From positions 47,023-111,022 of the forward strand of contig JAEEJA010000077.1 of assembly GCA_016281605.1 (NCBI GenBank): a DNA stretch of 64,000 nucleotides. Reading direction: 5' to 3'. The position numbers and the translations under genes were made by a program. This document shows, one piece after another, positions 34,036 to 43,173 of the stretch. The notes beneath the pieces are model-generated. The model saw only the letters and a program-made list of their open reading frames with translations. It was not told the DNA's origin and ran no database searches. Source of the stretch: Lachnospiraceae bacterium. GTDB lineage: Bacteria > Bacillota > Clostridia > Lachnospirales > Lachnospiraceae. How positions within the stretch are numbered: the stretch's first letter is position 1; each line of letters starts with the position of its first letter.

Positions 34036-35259
34036 TCAGTCAAAATAAGATTTATCATATATAGTCTTTTCCGGATTTTTTGTTAAATCTTCGTTTTCCT
34101 TCACACCTGTCTCCTCCAATTTTTCAATTGCATTTAGAAATTCCTTAGGTGTAGGATTTTTAGTAACTGTGTTATCTTTTCTTTTACTCTCCATTTCATT
34201 TATATATCTTTGAAGGTCAGCAGGAGTAGCATTCTTATATTTTTCCATATCCTTCTTAAGATCCGTATACTTTCTTCCGTCCCTACTAAGTATCTGATCG
34301 GAGTGAACCATGTAAACAGCCAGGAAAACACTTACGGAAATCACTATAAATACAAGAAAAACAGACACTTCCGGTGCCTGGGCATCGCTTATAAAAAGAG
34401 AGGCAAAGTTATCCTTTGCATTAACGGCTGACCCGACAATTCCAAATCCGGGTTTTACCCCCCTTACTCCCAATCCAAATATAGGTCCTTGTACAGCCCC
34501 TATTGCATACCAAAAAGCAATAGGGGCAATTATGCTTTCACGATTTAAGTAAATCATGCATGAGAAAAATGATAATATAAATATGCAGAAAAATCCAAGT
34601 ATACTTGAAATTCCAAATGTATAAATATAGTAAAATGATTCTAAAATCGAGCTTAAAATCACGGATGAAAACATGCTGTTTTTCTTAGAATAAGATACCA
34701 AAAATACACCTTTGAATAAAAATTCAAATGCAATACTTTGGATAAAAATTCCTATCATTATAAGATTTAAATCTAAAAGACTCATGTTTTCATTAACATA
34801 TTGAATATCAATATTTCCGACATATAGGCTTATGAAATAATAAAGACAAAATATACCGACACCGTAAAAAATTCCAATAAAAAAGTTCACGATTATCTTC
34901 TTATCACCATAACCAACTGTCTTTATATTTCTTTTATCAAACTTTACGATATAAACAATCGACGCTATTATAAGACCCACAAATCCAATAAGATTTGAAG
35001 CAGATATGTATGCAGGCGGGTCTTCCACCAACCTTTTTGCTATTGGCATGAGCTTATTCATATCAGTACTTCCTGACTTAATAAGGCTACTTGCTTCACT
35101 GTCATTCATGAGAAATGCAATCATAAAAGGAACCTTTACAATTCCTCCGATTAGGTCTCCAATCAAATAAAGAACAACAGGAATCAATACATAGACGAAA
35201 GGACTTCTATCCTTTCCTTTCATAGCCTCATACATAAACTTCGGCTTTCTAAAATTCAT
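34036..35259 (-). CDS. Degenerate CPBP-family membrane protein
   Basis: The 407-residue product has about eight to ten transmembrane helices and a soluble C-terminal tail of about 90 residues. The region near residue 179 (AFEFLFKG) aligns with motif 1 of CPBP (CAAX protease and bacteriocin-processing) proteases, normally EExxxR, but only one Glu is kept and Arg is replaced by Lys183. The expected motif 2 His is absent in SSILESFYYI. It is therefore probably not an active protease. Its start overlaps the end of the AraC regulator gene by 11 bp, so the two form a coupled pair. Confidence 0.6.
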   Translation of the reverse strand: MNFRKPKFMYEAMKGKDRSPFVYVLIPVVLYLIGDLIGGIVKVPFMIAFLMNDSEASSLIKSGSTDMNKLMPIAKRLVEDPPAYISASNLIGFVGLIIASIVYIVKFDKRNIKTVGYGDKKIIVNFFIGIFYGVGIFCLYYFISLYVGNIDIQYVNENMSLLDLNLIMIGIFIQSIAFEFLFKGVFLVSYSKKNSMFSSVILSSILESFYYIYTFGISSILGFFCIFILSFFSCMIYLNRESIIAPIAFWYAIGAVQGPIFGLGVRGVKPGFGIVGSAVNAKDNFASLFISDAQAPEVSVFLVFIVISVSVFLAVYMVHSDQILSRDGRKYTDLKKDMEKYKNATPADLQRYINEMESKRKDNTVTKNPTPKEFLNAIEKLEETGVKENEDLTKNPEKTIYDKSYFD

Positions 35260-36142
35260 TTAACCTCTCTCCCTTCCTATACTCCTTGGGAGTACAACCT
35301 ATGGTGCGTAAGAAAACTTTATTAAAATAACTTATATTACTAAATCCTGATCTCCTGGCTATCTCACTGATGCTTTCATCCGTATCCGCCAACGCCCGAC
35401 AACTCATAAGTATCCTCTGACGATTTAGATACTGTATAGGGGTATACCCTGTAACACTTTTAAAGCTTCGGCAAAACTGTCCCTCACTCATGGGAATTAT
35501 AGCTGCAAGCTCCGCTAAGGTTATATCGTAACTATAATTTTCTCTAATATATTTGAGCACAGGTCTAAATCGACCCATGGTTCTTTTCTCATATTTATCA
35601 GTTGTTTTTTTATATATAGGATGCTGATATAAAAGATTCCATATGGCAAATATGGTATACTTTAATTCTAATTCTTTATCCTTAATATCCTTTTGCTCTG
35701 TGTCTTCGTACCTGAGAACATGGGTCCTAAGCTCATCATACCATGGCTTCTCCCCTGCCTTCATAAGCTTCTTAAAGACTACCTCGCCTTCCATGACCGT
35801 TCTTATATACTCTTTGTAAAGATTGGAGTGCACATCACTCTCCATCATCTCATAAGAAAAGTCCAGCGCAAAAAAAGTAACTTCCCCATCTCCTGCATTT
35901 ACAGCACTATGCAGTTGGTTTGTATTGATAAAAAGCATATCACCCTCAGAAAGAGTAAAGCTTTCTTCTTCAATTGTTACTTCACACCTACCCTTTGTTA
36001 CCGTAAAGATTTCAAATTCGTTATGCCAATGTGGGTAAAAAAGAGTATCCGAATCCGCCGGATAACTCATCTTATGGACACCTACAGGAAGCTCGATAGT
36101 TCCGTGAAGCATCTTTTCTTCATAATATTTTTTCTCTTTCAC
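35249..36142 (-). CDS. AraC-family regulator with N-terminal cupin
   Basis: The 297 residues start at GTG 36142. The N-terminal cupin has FYPHWHNEFEIFTVTKGRCE (about 36-55), typical of sugar- or small-molecule-sensing AraC regulators, and LSEGDMLFINTNQLHSA. The C-terminal double helix-turn-helix (about 195-292) shows ITLAELAAIIPMSEGQFCRS, then SISEIARRSGFSNISYFNK and GCTPKEYRKGE. It should bind DNA near genes controlled by an unknown ligand. The next gene downstream, CPBP-like, overlaps it and is its likely target. The start codon lies only about 13 bases after the secDF terminator T-run, so a promoter of its own would have to overlap that hairpin. Confidence 0.85.
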   Translation of the reverse strand: MKEKKYYEEKMLHGTIELPVGVHKMSYPADSDTLFYPHWHNEFEIFTVTKGRCEVTIEEESFTLSEGDMLFINTNQLHSAVNAGDGEVTFFALDFSYEMMESDVHSNLYKEYIRTVMEGEVVFKKLMKAGEKPWYDELRTHVLRYEDTEQKDIKDKELELKYTIFAIWNLLYQHPIYKKTTDKYEKRTMGRFRPVLKYIRENYSYDITLAELAAIIPMSEGQFCRSFKSVTGYTPIQYLNRQRILMSCRALADTDESISEIARRSGFSNISYFNKVFLRTIGCTPKEYRKGERLNEF

Positions 36143-36154
36143 TTACCTAAAACT

Positions 36155-36196
36155 CCGTTAAAAAATGGGATGTGGCCCTTTGTGAACCACATCCCA
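36155..36196 (-). terminator. Terminator between secDF and the AraC gene
   Basis: A perfect ten-base stem, TGGGATGTGG (36166-36175) with CCACATCCCA (36187-36196), is followed on the minus strand by TTTTTTAA. It fits the end of secDF. The AraC gene begins almost at once after it. Confidence 0.75.
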
Positions 36197-36235
36197 ATTC
36201 TATACTATTTTGATATAATTATCAATCGTAAATAA

Positions 36236-38677
36236 TTATCTCTGTCCCTTTTTCTTCTTTCTCTTCTTTCTTGAGCCTGAAGCTTTCTTAGAGTTTGAAG
36301 AAGATTTGTTATTTGAATTAGAAGCTGTCTCAGATACCTTTGACTCTGACTTAGCCTCGCTCTGGCTATCAGTCTCTTCAGCACTCTTTGGTGTTGCCTT
36401 AGGAGCACTCTTCTTAGAAGCTGACTTTACCATAGCAGCAGCTTCCTCTTCTTCTGAAGCCTTGATAGTCTTGAAACCGGTCTTAAATGTATACCAAAGT
36501 GGTCCGGTTACAAATACTGATGAATAAGCACCTGCTAAAACACCAACCATAAGTGGAAGTGCAAATTCTCTGATAGTACTTACACCAAATACAACAAGTG
36601 CAAGAAGTGTAAAGAATGTTGTAAGGTTAGTATTTATAGATCTTGATAATGTGCTTGATACACTATCGTCAACAACTTGCTTTAGAACTGATGGAGTTCT
36701 TCTCTTACCCTTTAAGTTCTCTCTTACACGGTCAAAGATTACGATTGTAGAGTTGATAGAGTAACCAAGGATAGTAAGCATAACTGCGATAAATGTATTA
36801 CCTACAGCTGTCTTTGATACTGCATAGAAAAGAAGTACTATAATGATATCGTGACAAAGAGCTACGACAGCACTTGTAGCAAAGAGAATATCCTTGAAAC
36901 GGAATGCGATGTAAATAAGCATAAGGATAATAGCAAGTATTACTGCTACAATCGCATTGGTTCTCATTTCATTTGAGATAGAACCGCTTATATTCTCGTA
37001 TGCAATATTCTTTGTTGTTATATCATAATCCTTCTCAATCTTATCAGTAACCTTATTTCTGTCATCTTCACTGAGAACGTTTGTCTGAACCTGAAGCGTG
37101 TTAGAAGACTTAACCTTTGAAAGAATTACCTGCTTAGCTCCGCCTTCGCTCTTAAATACATCTTCTATGTCCTTCTTAAGTGTGTCATTTATTTCTGTAT
37201 CATCGTTAAATGTAATCTTATATGATGTACCGCCCTTGAACTCGAGACCGAAGTTAAGGATATTTCCTGTATTTGACTTATTCATAATAAGGAATACAGC
37301 ACAAGCTATAATAAAAATACCTGAGATGCAAAATGAAATCTTGCGGTTCTCAACAAACTTCATTCTCTTAGCTTTTTTCTGAATTCCGAAGAACTTAATA
37401 TCGTTAACTCCAAGAACACAGAATGCATTGAGTAAAAGTCTTGTAATAACAAGAGCTGAGAACATAGAGATGATAATACCGAGTGCAAGAGTGATTGCAA
37501 ATCCCTTAACTGTTCCTGAACCTCTTAAGTAAAGCACGATAGCAGCTATAATTGTTGTAATGTTACCATCAACGACAGCTGATGTAGCCTTTGAGAATCC
37601 CTGCTTAATTGCAGAGTTTACTGTCTTGCCGTCTGAAAGCTCCTCTCGAATACGGGAGAATATGACGACGTTCGCGTCAACCGCCATACCGATATTCAGG
37701 ATAACACCTGCAATACCGGGAAGTGTAAGTGTTATATTGAGACCATTGATGGCCAAAAGATAAACAACAAGGAAGAAGCATAAAGCTAAACTTGATGCAA
37801 AACCAGGCAGACGATAGAAGATTATCATAAAGATTATTACAAGTATGAAACCTATGATACCTGCCTTAACACCTGTAGAAAGTGCGCCCTGACCGAGCTG
37901 TGCGTCAACTACCTTTGACTCAACCTCCTTTAACTCTATAGGAAGTGCACCGATACGAATTCCGGAAGCAAGCTCCTCTGCTTCTGCTTTAGACTTGTAA
38001 TTTCCGGATATCTGAGCCTTACCGTCAGTAATCTCAGCCTGAACAGTAGGTGATGAAAGTACCTTGTGATCGTAAATGATACTGATAGCACTCTTGTCAG
38101 CATAAGCCTTCTTAGTAGCCTCTGCAAACTTCTCTGTACCGTTCTCATTGAACTCAAGTGATACCACGTACTCTCTGGCTCCTGTTTCACTGGTAATAGC
38201 TTCACCGTTAGCATCTAAGACATCTGAACCTGTACATATAACCTTATCTTTATCATATGTAGCTTCTTCAGTCTTTTCATCTACTGTAACATCTGCTTCG
38301 TGTACGAATACAAGCTCACCCTCTTTACCTAGTGTTGCAAGAACTTCTTCAGCGTTGTCAACACCTGGGATATCAATAACGATACGCTTGTCACCCTCCT
38401 GAACAACCGATGCTTCAGAACTGTAAACCTCAGCTCTTGACTGCATCTTAGAGATAGTATCCTTCATCTCTTTATCAGTAGGATTATCACCAACTGCTTC
38501 GTAAGAAATACTAACTCCGCCGTTAAGGTCGAGACCTAAAATAATGTTTTTCGCACTCAGCTTGTGCTTTGAGCCAAAGCCTACAAATGAAGCATAAGCA
38601 CCGACTCCAATGAGCACAAGAATGATGAGCAAGGCAAATACGCCTCTTTTTTTGTCTTTCATTGTTACTTTCTCCAT
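36236..38677 (-). CDS. secDF: Fused protein-export membrane protein SecDF
   Basis: The 813 residues join SecD and SecF. The SecD half has a first helix (about 15-32), GLDLNGGVSISYE (about 48-60), an outside P1 domain with VIDIPGVDNAEEVLA, and helices containing GIAGVILNIGMAVDANVVIF. The SecF half starts with RKISFCISGIF and LEFKGGTSYKITF and has the twin TILGYSINSTIVIFDRVREN. The C-terminus is a Ser/Lys-rich basic tail (GSRKKRKKKKGQR). SecDF uses the ion gradient to help proteins leave the Sec channel. It lies 229 bp after yajC and has two promoters of its own. GGAG before MKDKKRG would also allow a start six codons later. Confidence 0.95.
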   Translation of the reverse strand: MEKVTMKDKKRGVFALLIILVLIGVGAYASFVGFGSKHKLSAKNIILGLDLNGGVSISYEAVGDNPTDKEMKDTISKMQSRAEVYSSEASVVQEGDKRIVIDIPGVDNAEEVLATLGKEGELVFVHEADVTVDEKTEEATYDKDKVICTGSDVLDANGEAITSETGAREYVVSLEFNENGTEKFAEATKKAYADKSAISIIYDHKVLSSPTVQAEITDGKAQISGNYKSKAEAEELASGIRIGALPIELKEVESKVVDAQLGQGALSTGVKAGIIGFILVIIFMIIFYRLPGFASSLALCFFLVVYLLAINGLNITLTLPGIAGVILNIGMAVDANVVIFSRIREELSDGKTVNSAIKQGFSKATSAVVDGNITTIIAAIVLYLRGSGTVKGFAITLALGIIISMFSALVITRLLLNAFCVLGVNDIKFFGIQKKAKRMKFVENRKISFCISGIFIIACAVFLIMNKSNTGNILNFGLEFKGGTSYKITFNDDTEINDTLKKDIEDVFKSEGGAKQVILSKVKSSNTLQVQTNVLSEDDRNKVTDKIEKDYDITTKNIAYENISGSISNEMRTNAIVAVILAIILMLIYIAFRFKDILFATSAVVALCHDIIIVLLFYAVSKTAVGNTFIAVMLTILGYSINSTIVIFDRVRENLKGKRRTPSVLKQVVDDSVSSTLSRSINTNLTTFFTLLALVVFGVSTIREFALPLMVGVLAGAYSSVFVTGPLWYTFKTGFKTIKASEEEEAAAMVKSASKKSAPKATPKSAEETDSQSEAKSESKVSETASNSNNKSSSNSKKASGSRKKRKKKKGQR

Positions 38678-38740
38678 TCCTTGCCGGTTTTTCCGGTTTT
38701 ATTGTTATAAGGGTTAATAATAGGCGCGACTCACTCTCAC

Positions 38741-38769
38741 GTCATACAAAGACTTAGAAAATATGTCAA
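38741..38769 (-). promoter_or_regulatory. Proximal promoter of secDF
   Basis: On the minus strand a perfect TTGACA (38769-38764) is followed after 17 bp by TATGAC (38746-38741). The start is about 55 nt before the ATG. Confidence 0.6.
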
Positions 38770-38871
38770 ACAAATATAATAACCCATATATAGTAAGGCA
38801 TTATCATCAGAAATTAAGCTTAAACCCTAAAAAACATAAGCTTTTATTAGATAAAAACGCCAAACGTACGC

Positions 38872-38900
38872 ATTATAGCATATCCGGGTCTATAATTCAA
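38872..38900 (-). promoter_or_regulatory. Distal promoter of secDF, right after yajC
   Basis: On the minus strand TTGAAT (38900-38895) is followed after 17 bp by a perfect TATAAT (38877-38872), preceded by ATGC. It begins only seven bases after the yajC stop and would give a leader of about 190 nt. Confidence 0.6.
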
Positions 38901-38906
38901 TAATTC

Positions 38907-39230
38907 TTATTCTGATTTTTCAACCTCAGCTATGTTTGCCTTTTTCATAGGTATACGACAGTTTTTGTTGTTACCGAATTCAACAACTACTACGTTATCA
39001 TCTACTATCTGTATAACAACACCATAAAAACCACTTGATGTTACTATACTGTCGCCAACCTTGAGCTCATTAATCAAAAGGTCATGATCCTTCTGCTGCT
39101 TCTTCTGTGGTCTGATAGCCATAAAGTAAAAAACACCGATAATCACTACCCAGATAACGACCATGTAGATCATGCTTCCGGTAGAAGCTCCTGCAGATGT
39201 TCCAAGAGCCGAAATAATCGCATTACTCAT
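38907..39230 (-). CDS. yajC: Preprotein translocase subunit YajC
   Basis: The 107 residues have one helix (about 20-41, MVVIWVVIIGVFYFMAIRPQ) followed by the family signature RPQKKQQKDHDLLINELKVG and GDSIVTSSGFYGVV. YajC associates with SecDF and the Sec channel. It begins two bases after the tgt stop, the conserved tgt-yajC-secDF order seen in many bacteria. Confidence 0.95.
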   Translation of the reverse strand: MSNAIISALGTSAGASTGSMIYMVVIWVVIIGVFYFMAIRPQKKQQKDHDLLINELKVGDSIVTSSGFYGVVIQIVDDNVVVVEFGNNKNCRIPMKKANIAEVEKSE

Positions 39231-39232
39231 AA

Positions 39233-40378
39233 TTAATTTCCTCCATTTTGAAAATCTTCTTCCTTTTGTTTCCTATAAGCGTCAAATCTGCCTTCTTTTA
39301 TGGCAAGTCTGATTTCTGCCATAAGATTATTATAGAATGCAAGGTTATGTGTTACCATAAGCCTCAGTCCCAGCATCTCGCCTGCTTTGAGAAGATGTCT
39401 TATGTAACTTCTCGAGTACCTCTTGCAGACAGGGCAAGAGCACTCTGAATCTATAGGATTATCATCCTTCATAAACTTTGCATTTAACAGATTTATCTTT
39501 CCTTTTGAAGTATAGGCATGTCCGTGACGTCCGTTTCTTGACGGATACACACAATCAAAAAAATCCACGCCTCGCCTGACAGCTTCGAGTATATTCTCAG
39601 GAGTTCCAACTCCCATGAGGTACACGGGTTTATCCTTTGGCAAATGTGGAACTGTATAATCAAGAACTTCATACATCTGCTCATGACTTTCTCCCACAGC
39701 CAGTCCTCCCAGAGCATAACCGTCCAAATCCATATCAGCTATTGTCTTTGCATGCTCTACACGCAAATCTTCAAAGGTCATACCCTGATTTATGCCAAAA
39801 AGAAGTTGATCTTTATTTAATGTCTCTTCCAAACTGTTCAGTCGATAAAGCTCTTCCTTGCATCTTATAAGCCATCTGGTGGTTCTGTCAACGGACTTCT
39901 TAGCGTAATCATAATCCGAAGGGTAGGGTATACACTCATCAAAAGCCATAGCAATGGTGGAACCAAGATTTGACTGAATCTGCATACTTTCTTCAGGTCC
40001 CATAAAAATCTTTCTTCCGTCAATATGAGAACTGAAGTAAACGCCCTCTTCTTTTATTTTTCTAAGTCCTGCAAGAGAAAATACCTGAAAACCTCCGGAG
40101 TCTGTTAACACAGGCCCCTTCCATGTGGTAAATTTTCTGATACCACCCATCTCTCTAACCAGACCATCACCCGGTCTTACATGAAGATGGTAGGTATTGC
40201 AAAGCAGAACCTGTGTACTGATATCTTCCAAATCAGGTACACTCACAGCCCCCTTTATGGCTCCTACTGTCCCAACATTCATAAAAACCGGTGTTTCTAT
40301 GGTTCCATGAACAGTTTCCATAACAGCTGACTTAGCAAGGCCGTCCTGATACTGTACCTTGTACTTGGCTTTACTCAT
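39233..40378 (-). CDS. tgt: Queuine tRNA-ribosyltransferase
   Basis: About 381 residues from the ATG at 40378, with GGAAGG nine bases upstream; a GTG three codons earlier overlaps that site. Recognisable parts are TDSGGFQVFSLAGLRKIKEE with the nucleophile region, AFDECIPYPSDY (about 147-158), GINQGMTFEDLR (about 195-206) and YALGGLAVGESHEQM. GVGTPENILEAVRRGVDFFD and a CSCPVCKRYSRSYIRHL zinc site follow. It exchanges G34 of Asp, Asn, His and Tyr tRNAs for the preQ1/queuine base. Length is normal. It is the first gene of the tgt-yajC pair. Confidence 0.96.
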   Translation of the reverse strand: MSKAKYKVQYQDGLAKSAVMETVHGTIETPVFMNVGTVGAIKGAVSVPDLEDISTQVLLCNTYHLHVRPGDGLVREMGGIRKFTTWKGPVLTDSGGFQVFSLAGLRKIKEEGVYFSSHIDGRKIFMGPEESMQIQSNLGSTIAMAFDECIPYPSDYDYAKKSVDRTTRWLIRCKEELYRLNSLEETLNKDQLLFGINQGMTFEDLRVEHAKTIADMDLDGYALGGLAVGESHEQMYEVLDYTVPHLPKDKPVYLMGVGTPENILEAVRRGVDFFDCVYPSRNGRHGHAYTSKGKINLLNAKFMKDDNPIDSECSCPVCKRYSRSYIRHLLKAGEMLGLRLMVTHNLAFYNNLMAEIRLAIKEGRFDAYRKQKEEDFQNGGN

Positions 40379-40468
40379 GTAACGCACCCTTCCTTTTTAC
40401 ATATACAGCTTACATATATAGGAAAATCCTTTTCGCCACCCTTTTTTAAGCTATTTTTGATCTCTTAA

Positions 40469-40529
40469 AGACAAAAAAAAGCAAGAAGGCAACGATACGA
40501 CGAATTATAACACAACCCTTCCTGCTTTT
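40469..40529 (-). terminator. Terminator of the two-component operon
   Basis: A 13-bp stem with one G-T pair (AAAAGCAAGAAGG at 40477-40489 with CCTTCCTGCTTTT at 40517-40529) has a 27-base loop, and on the minus strand it is followed by a run of eight T. It ends the histidine-kinase transcript 43 bp after the stop. Confidence 0.65.
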
Positions 40530-40572
40530 ACAAGTATTATTTTGTTAAGATTGTACCGGGTATTGCTTCTCT

Positions 40573-41847
40573 TTACTGTACGGGCAGAATCACATTAAAG
40601 GTAATTGTATCTTCTGCATACGTAACATTTATCTTTCCCTTACATCCCTTTATACAGGCTTCTGCTAAAGAGAGACCTATGCCATATCCCTTCTTTTCAC
40701 TGTTATGAGACTCATCGGCACGATAAAATCTGTCGAAAAATCTGCTGTAATCAAGATTTTTACCTTCTGCATAGGTATTGCTTACACTTAAGAATACCTT
40801 TTTTCCTTTTTTATGAGACTCAACTTTTATTGTACCTTCGTCGTCACAGTACTTTATGGCATTGTCCGTAAGCACGGAAACAACCTCTCTAAGTCCGTTT
40901 TTATCGCTTTTTATGGTTATATTTTCTTCTATTTTAGTTTCTAAAGTCTTTCCGCTCTGCACTGCAACCGTTTTAAAAGAATCAACCTCAGTTTGAATAA
41001 GTTCTGAAAAATCAAATTCCACTATCTCTACGTTCTTTTTTTCATCAGCCTTAGCCAGAGTTATAAGCTCTCCTATAAGCTTAGTCATCCTTTCAACCTG
41101 ATTCTTTATACTTTTTGTCCACTCTGATTCTCCGGATACCATTTCCACTACCTCTGTATTAGCAGAAATTATCGCAAGAGGCGTCTTTAACTCATGACCT
41201 GCATTGGTTATAAACATCTTCTGTTTCTCGTAATTCTCAACGAAAGACCTGACCACTCTTTTGGACATGATTGATACAAGAAGAAAAAATACCATGAAGC
41301 AGATAAGTACGATAATAATCGTAAAATCTTTTACAACATTTACATTTTCCATACGTGAGGTTGCATCCACAAATACCACAAGACTGTTTCCATTATCCAT
41401 ATTTGAAATCTTGTAATAATATACAAATCCTTTTTTTTCAAGTATCCCTTCTCTGTCTCCGGAAGACAGGAGTTTCTTGAAAAAGTTTGGATTCTTTTCA
41501 ATATCCAGAGCTTCATTGGCATAATCAAAGGCTTTATCAGAGGATACGGTAGTTATCCTGTCCATATTTAGGTACTCGATTTTACCCTCACTCGATACAC
41601 TTATACTGAAAAAACGTATTTCGTTTCTTGACTCTTTGTTTATCCTAAAAGCCCGAAAATCCTCATCTTTATCATCGTAGCTCGGTAACTTACCATCACT
41701 GCTACTTATTAATGTTACCAGTGAGTGAAGATTATTCACGGTATTATAATAAACATAAATATTTATTGGAATAGCAGCTAAAAGTAACACAAAAAGAGCT
41801 GACGCTGTTGCTATTATAATAAATTTTCTTTGAAATTTTCTAACCAT
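40573..41847 (-). CDS. Sensor histidine kinase
   Basis: The 424 residues have a first helix (about 9-31), an outside sensor domain (about 32-170) with no recognised family, and a second helix (about 176-196). A HisKA domain has the phosphorylated His in FITNAGHELKTPLAIISANT (about 210-229). An HATPase has NGLREVVSVLTDNAIKY, an SVSNTY G1-like stretch and GYGIGLSLAEACIKG (about 390-404). No HAMP domain is clear. It phosphorylates the OmpR-type regulator encoded 24 bp upstream. The stimulus cannot be read. Confidence 0.9.
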   Translation of the reverse strand: MVRKFQRKFIIIATASALFVLLLAAIPINIYVYYNTVNNLHSLVTLISSSDGKLPSYDDKDEDFRAFRINKESRNEIRFFSISVSSEGKIEYLNMDRITTVSSDKAFDYANEALDIEKNPNFFKKLLSSGDREGILEKKGFVYYYKISNMDNGNSLVVFVDATSRMENVNVVKDFTIIIVLICFMVFFLLVSIMSKRVVRSFVENYEKQKMFITNAGHELKTPLAIISANTEVVEMVSGESEWTKSIKNQVERMTKLIGELITLAKADEKKNVEIVEFDFSELIQTEVDSFKTVAVQSGKTLETKIEENITIKSDKNGLREVVSVLTDNAIKYCDDEGTIKVESHKKGKKVFLSVSNTYAEGKNLDYSRFFDRFYRADESHNSEKKGYGIGLSLAEACIKGCKGKINVTYAEDTITFNVILPVQ

Positions 41848-41871
41848 GGCTTCACCTTTTTTCGGAGGTTA

Positions 41872-42543
41872 TCATGAAATTATTTTTAGTGTAAAATCTC
41901 CGCCTTCTTCTCCTTCAATCTGGATATTTGCATCTATTGCTCTTAATTTATCTCTTAAAAATGAGACGTATACCCAGACTACATCCTCATTTGCATTATC
42001 TTCTTCTCTCCAGACATTATTGAAAAGTTCCTTTGTACTTAGAGCCTTGTCTACATTTAACATAAAAAGTTCCATAAGCTTTGTTTCTTTTTTTGCAAGA
42101 CCTATGGAATTCTCACTGCTTATAGATTGCTCTTCTGTGTCAAGTACCACACTTCCCACACTGATTTGCTTAGGCATGTACTTGTTTACCCTTCTCATCA
42201 TGGAGTTGATACGTGCTATCAACTCTTTCATGGAAAATGGTTTAGCCAGGTAATCGTCAGCTCCCGCATCCAGTCCTACGACCCTATCATCAACCTCGGA
42301 CTTTGCAGTCAAAAAGAGGGCAGGCGTTACATTTCCCATAGCTCTAAGATTTTTTAAAGCAGAAACTCCATCAAGCTTTGGCATCATGATATCAAATATC
42401 ATACAATTATAAACTCCTGTTTTTGCTTTTTCTACAGCCTCCTCGCCGTCGTAAACAGCATCTACACTAAACCCTTCATGTGTTAAAACTGCCACTAACG
42501 CTCTTGATAATTCCTTCTCATCTTCAGCAAGTAATATCTTCAT
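41872..42543 (-). CDS. OmpR-family response regulator
   Basis: The 223 residues have a receiver domain (about 1-115) with acidic AEDEKEL, the phosphorylated Asp in MIFDIMMPKLDGV (about 47-59), the Thr-equivalent in ALFLTAKSEVDDRV and the Lys in DYLAKPFSMKELIARI. A winged-helix DNA-binding domain (about 125-220, ETKLMELFMLNVDKALSTKE) follows. It is of the OmpR type, so it is not the LytTR regulator expected for the operators at 6.9 and 15.7 kb. It lies 18 bp after the alarmone synthetase gene and before its kinase. Confidence 0.93.
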   Translation of the reverse strand: MKILLAEDEKELSRALVAVLTHEGFSVDAVYDGEEAVEKAKTGVYNCMIFDIMMPKLDGVSALKNLRAMGNVTPALFLTAKSEVDDRVVGLDAGADDYLAKPFSMKELIARINSMMRRVNKYMPKQISVGSVVLDTEEQSISSENSIGLAKKETKLMELFMLNVDKALSTKELFNNVWREEDNANEDVVWVYVSFLRDKLRAIDANIQIEGEEGGDFTLKIIS

Positions 42544-42561
42544 AGGTGCACTTCACCTCCG

Positions 42562-43173
42562 TTATTGTTTTTTGTGAATCAGATTCTTGATGGTCTGCAT
42601 GGAAACATCGCAGGCCGCCATATCATCTGCAACTCTTTTTAATTCGCTAACTATAAGTTCCTGGTTTTCAACATTCTTTTTATATTTAAGCTGATGCTCA
42701 AGGGCTGCCCATGAGTCCATGGCTATAGTTCTTAGTTGCAATTCAACATAGTACTTTCCGGGAAAATTTCCCTTGACATCCTCTCTGTCCCATGTAACTT
42801 CGAGTATAGCATGGTAGCTTCTGTATCCGTTTGGTTTAGAATGCCTTATATAATCCTTTTCATTAATAATCGATACATAAGGGATACTCTTAATAAATTC
42901 CAGATTTTCAAATATATCATCCACAAATGATGTAACTATACGTATACCTATGGCATCTTTTAGTTCAACGAGGGCTGAATGTACATCCTCCTGTAATCCC
43001 TTTCTTTGACACTTTTCTCTCATGCTCTCATCTGACTTTATTCGACAACTTAAATGCTCATAAACTTTTGTACCGTTTTGTGCATAATAGCTTTCATTAT
43101 TATCTTTTATTCTTCTTATAAGATCATCAGCAATCTCATGTAAGGTTTGTTCATAATCTTGATATATGCTCAT
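42562..43173 (-). CDS. Small alarmone synthetase (RelA/SpoT domain, RelQ/YjbM-like)
   Basis: The 203 residues contain only the (p)ppGpp synthetase domain. The G-loop-like SCRIKSDESMREKCQRKG (about 42-59), the metal-binding DAIGIRIVTSFVDD (about 73-86), HSKPNGYRSYHAI (about 111-123) and YVELQLRTIAMDSWAALEHQ (about 141-160) are all present. No hydrolase or ACT domain is present, so it can make but not degrade alarmones. It is the first gene of an apparent operon with the two-component pair, a link between an outside signal and stringent-type control that is inferred from position. Confidence 0.88.
   Translation of the reverse strand: MSIYQDYEQTLHEIADDLIRRIKDNNESYYAQNGTKVYEHLSCRIKSDESMREKCQRKGLQEDVHSALVELKDAIGIRIVTSFVDDIFENLEFIKSIPYVSIINEKDYIRHSKPNGYRSYHAILEVTWDREDVKGNFPGKYYVELQLRTIAMDSWAALEHQLKYKKNVENQELIVSELKRVADDMAACDVSMQTIKNLIHKKQ

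Noticed and set aside
35693..36235. Plus-strand frame of 180 codons opposite the AraC gene
   Set aside because: The AraC frame has clear cupin and helix-turn-helix motifs; the opposite frame shows no motif or ribosome-binding site.
40495..40515. TATAAT inside the loop of the histidine-kinase terminator as a tgt promoter
   Set aside because: A TTGTAA box lies 18 bp away, but the start would fall within the terminator hairpin; the evidence is too weak.
41872..42543. Response regulator as the controller of the tandem-repeat operators
   Set aside because: Its DNA-binding domain is the OmpR winged helix, not LytTR, so it does not match the operator type.
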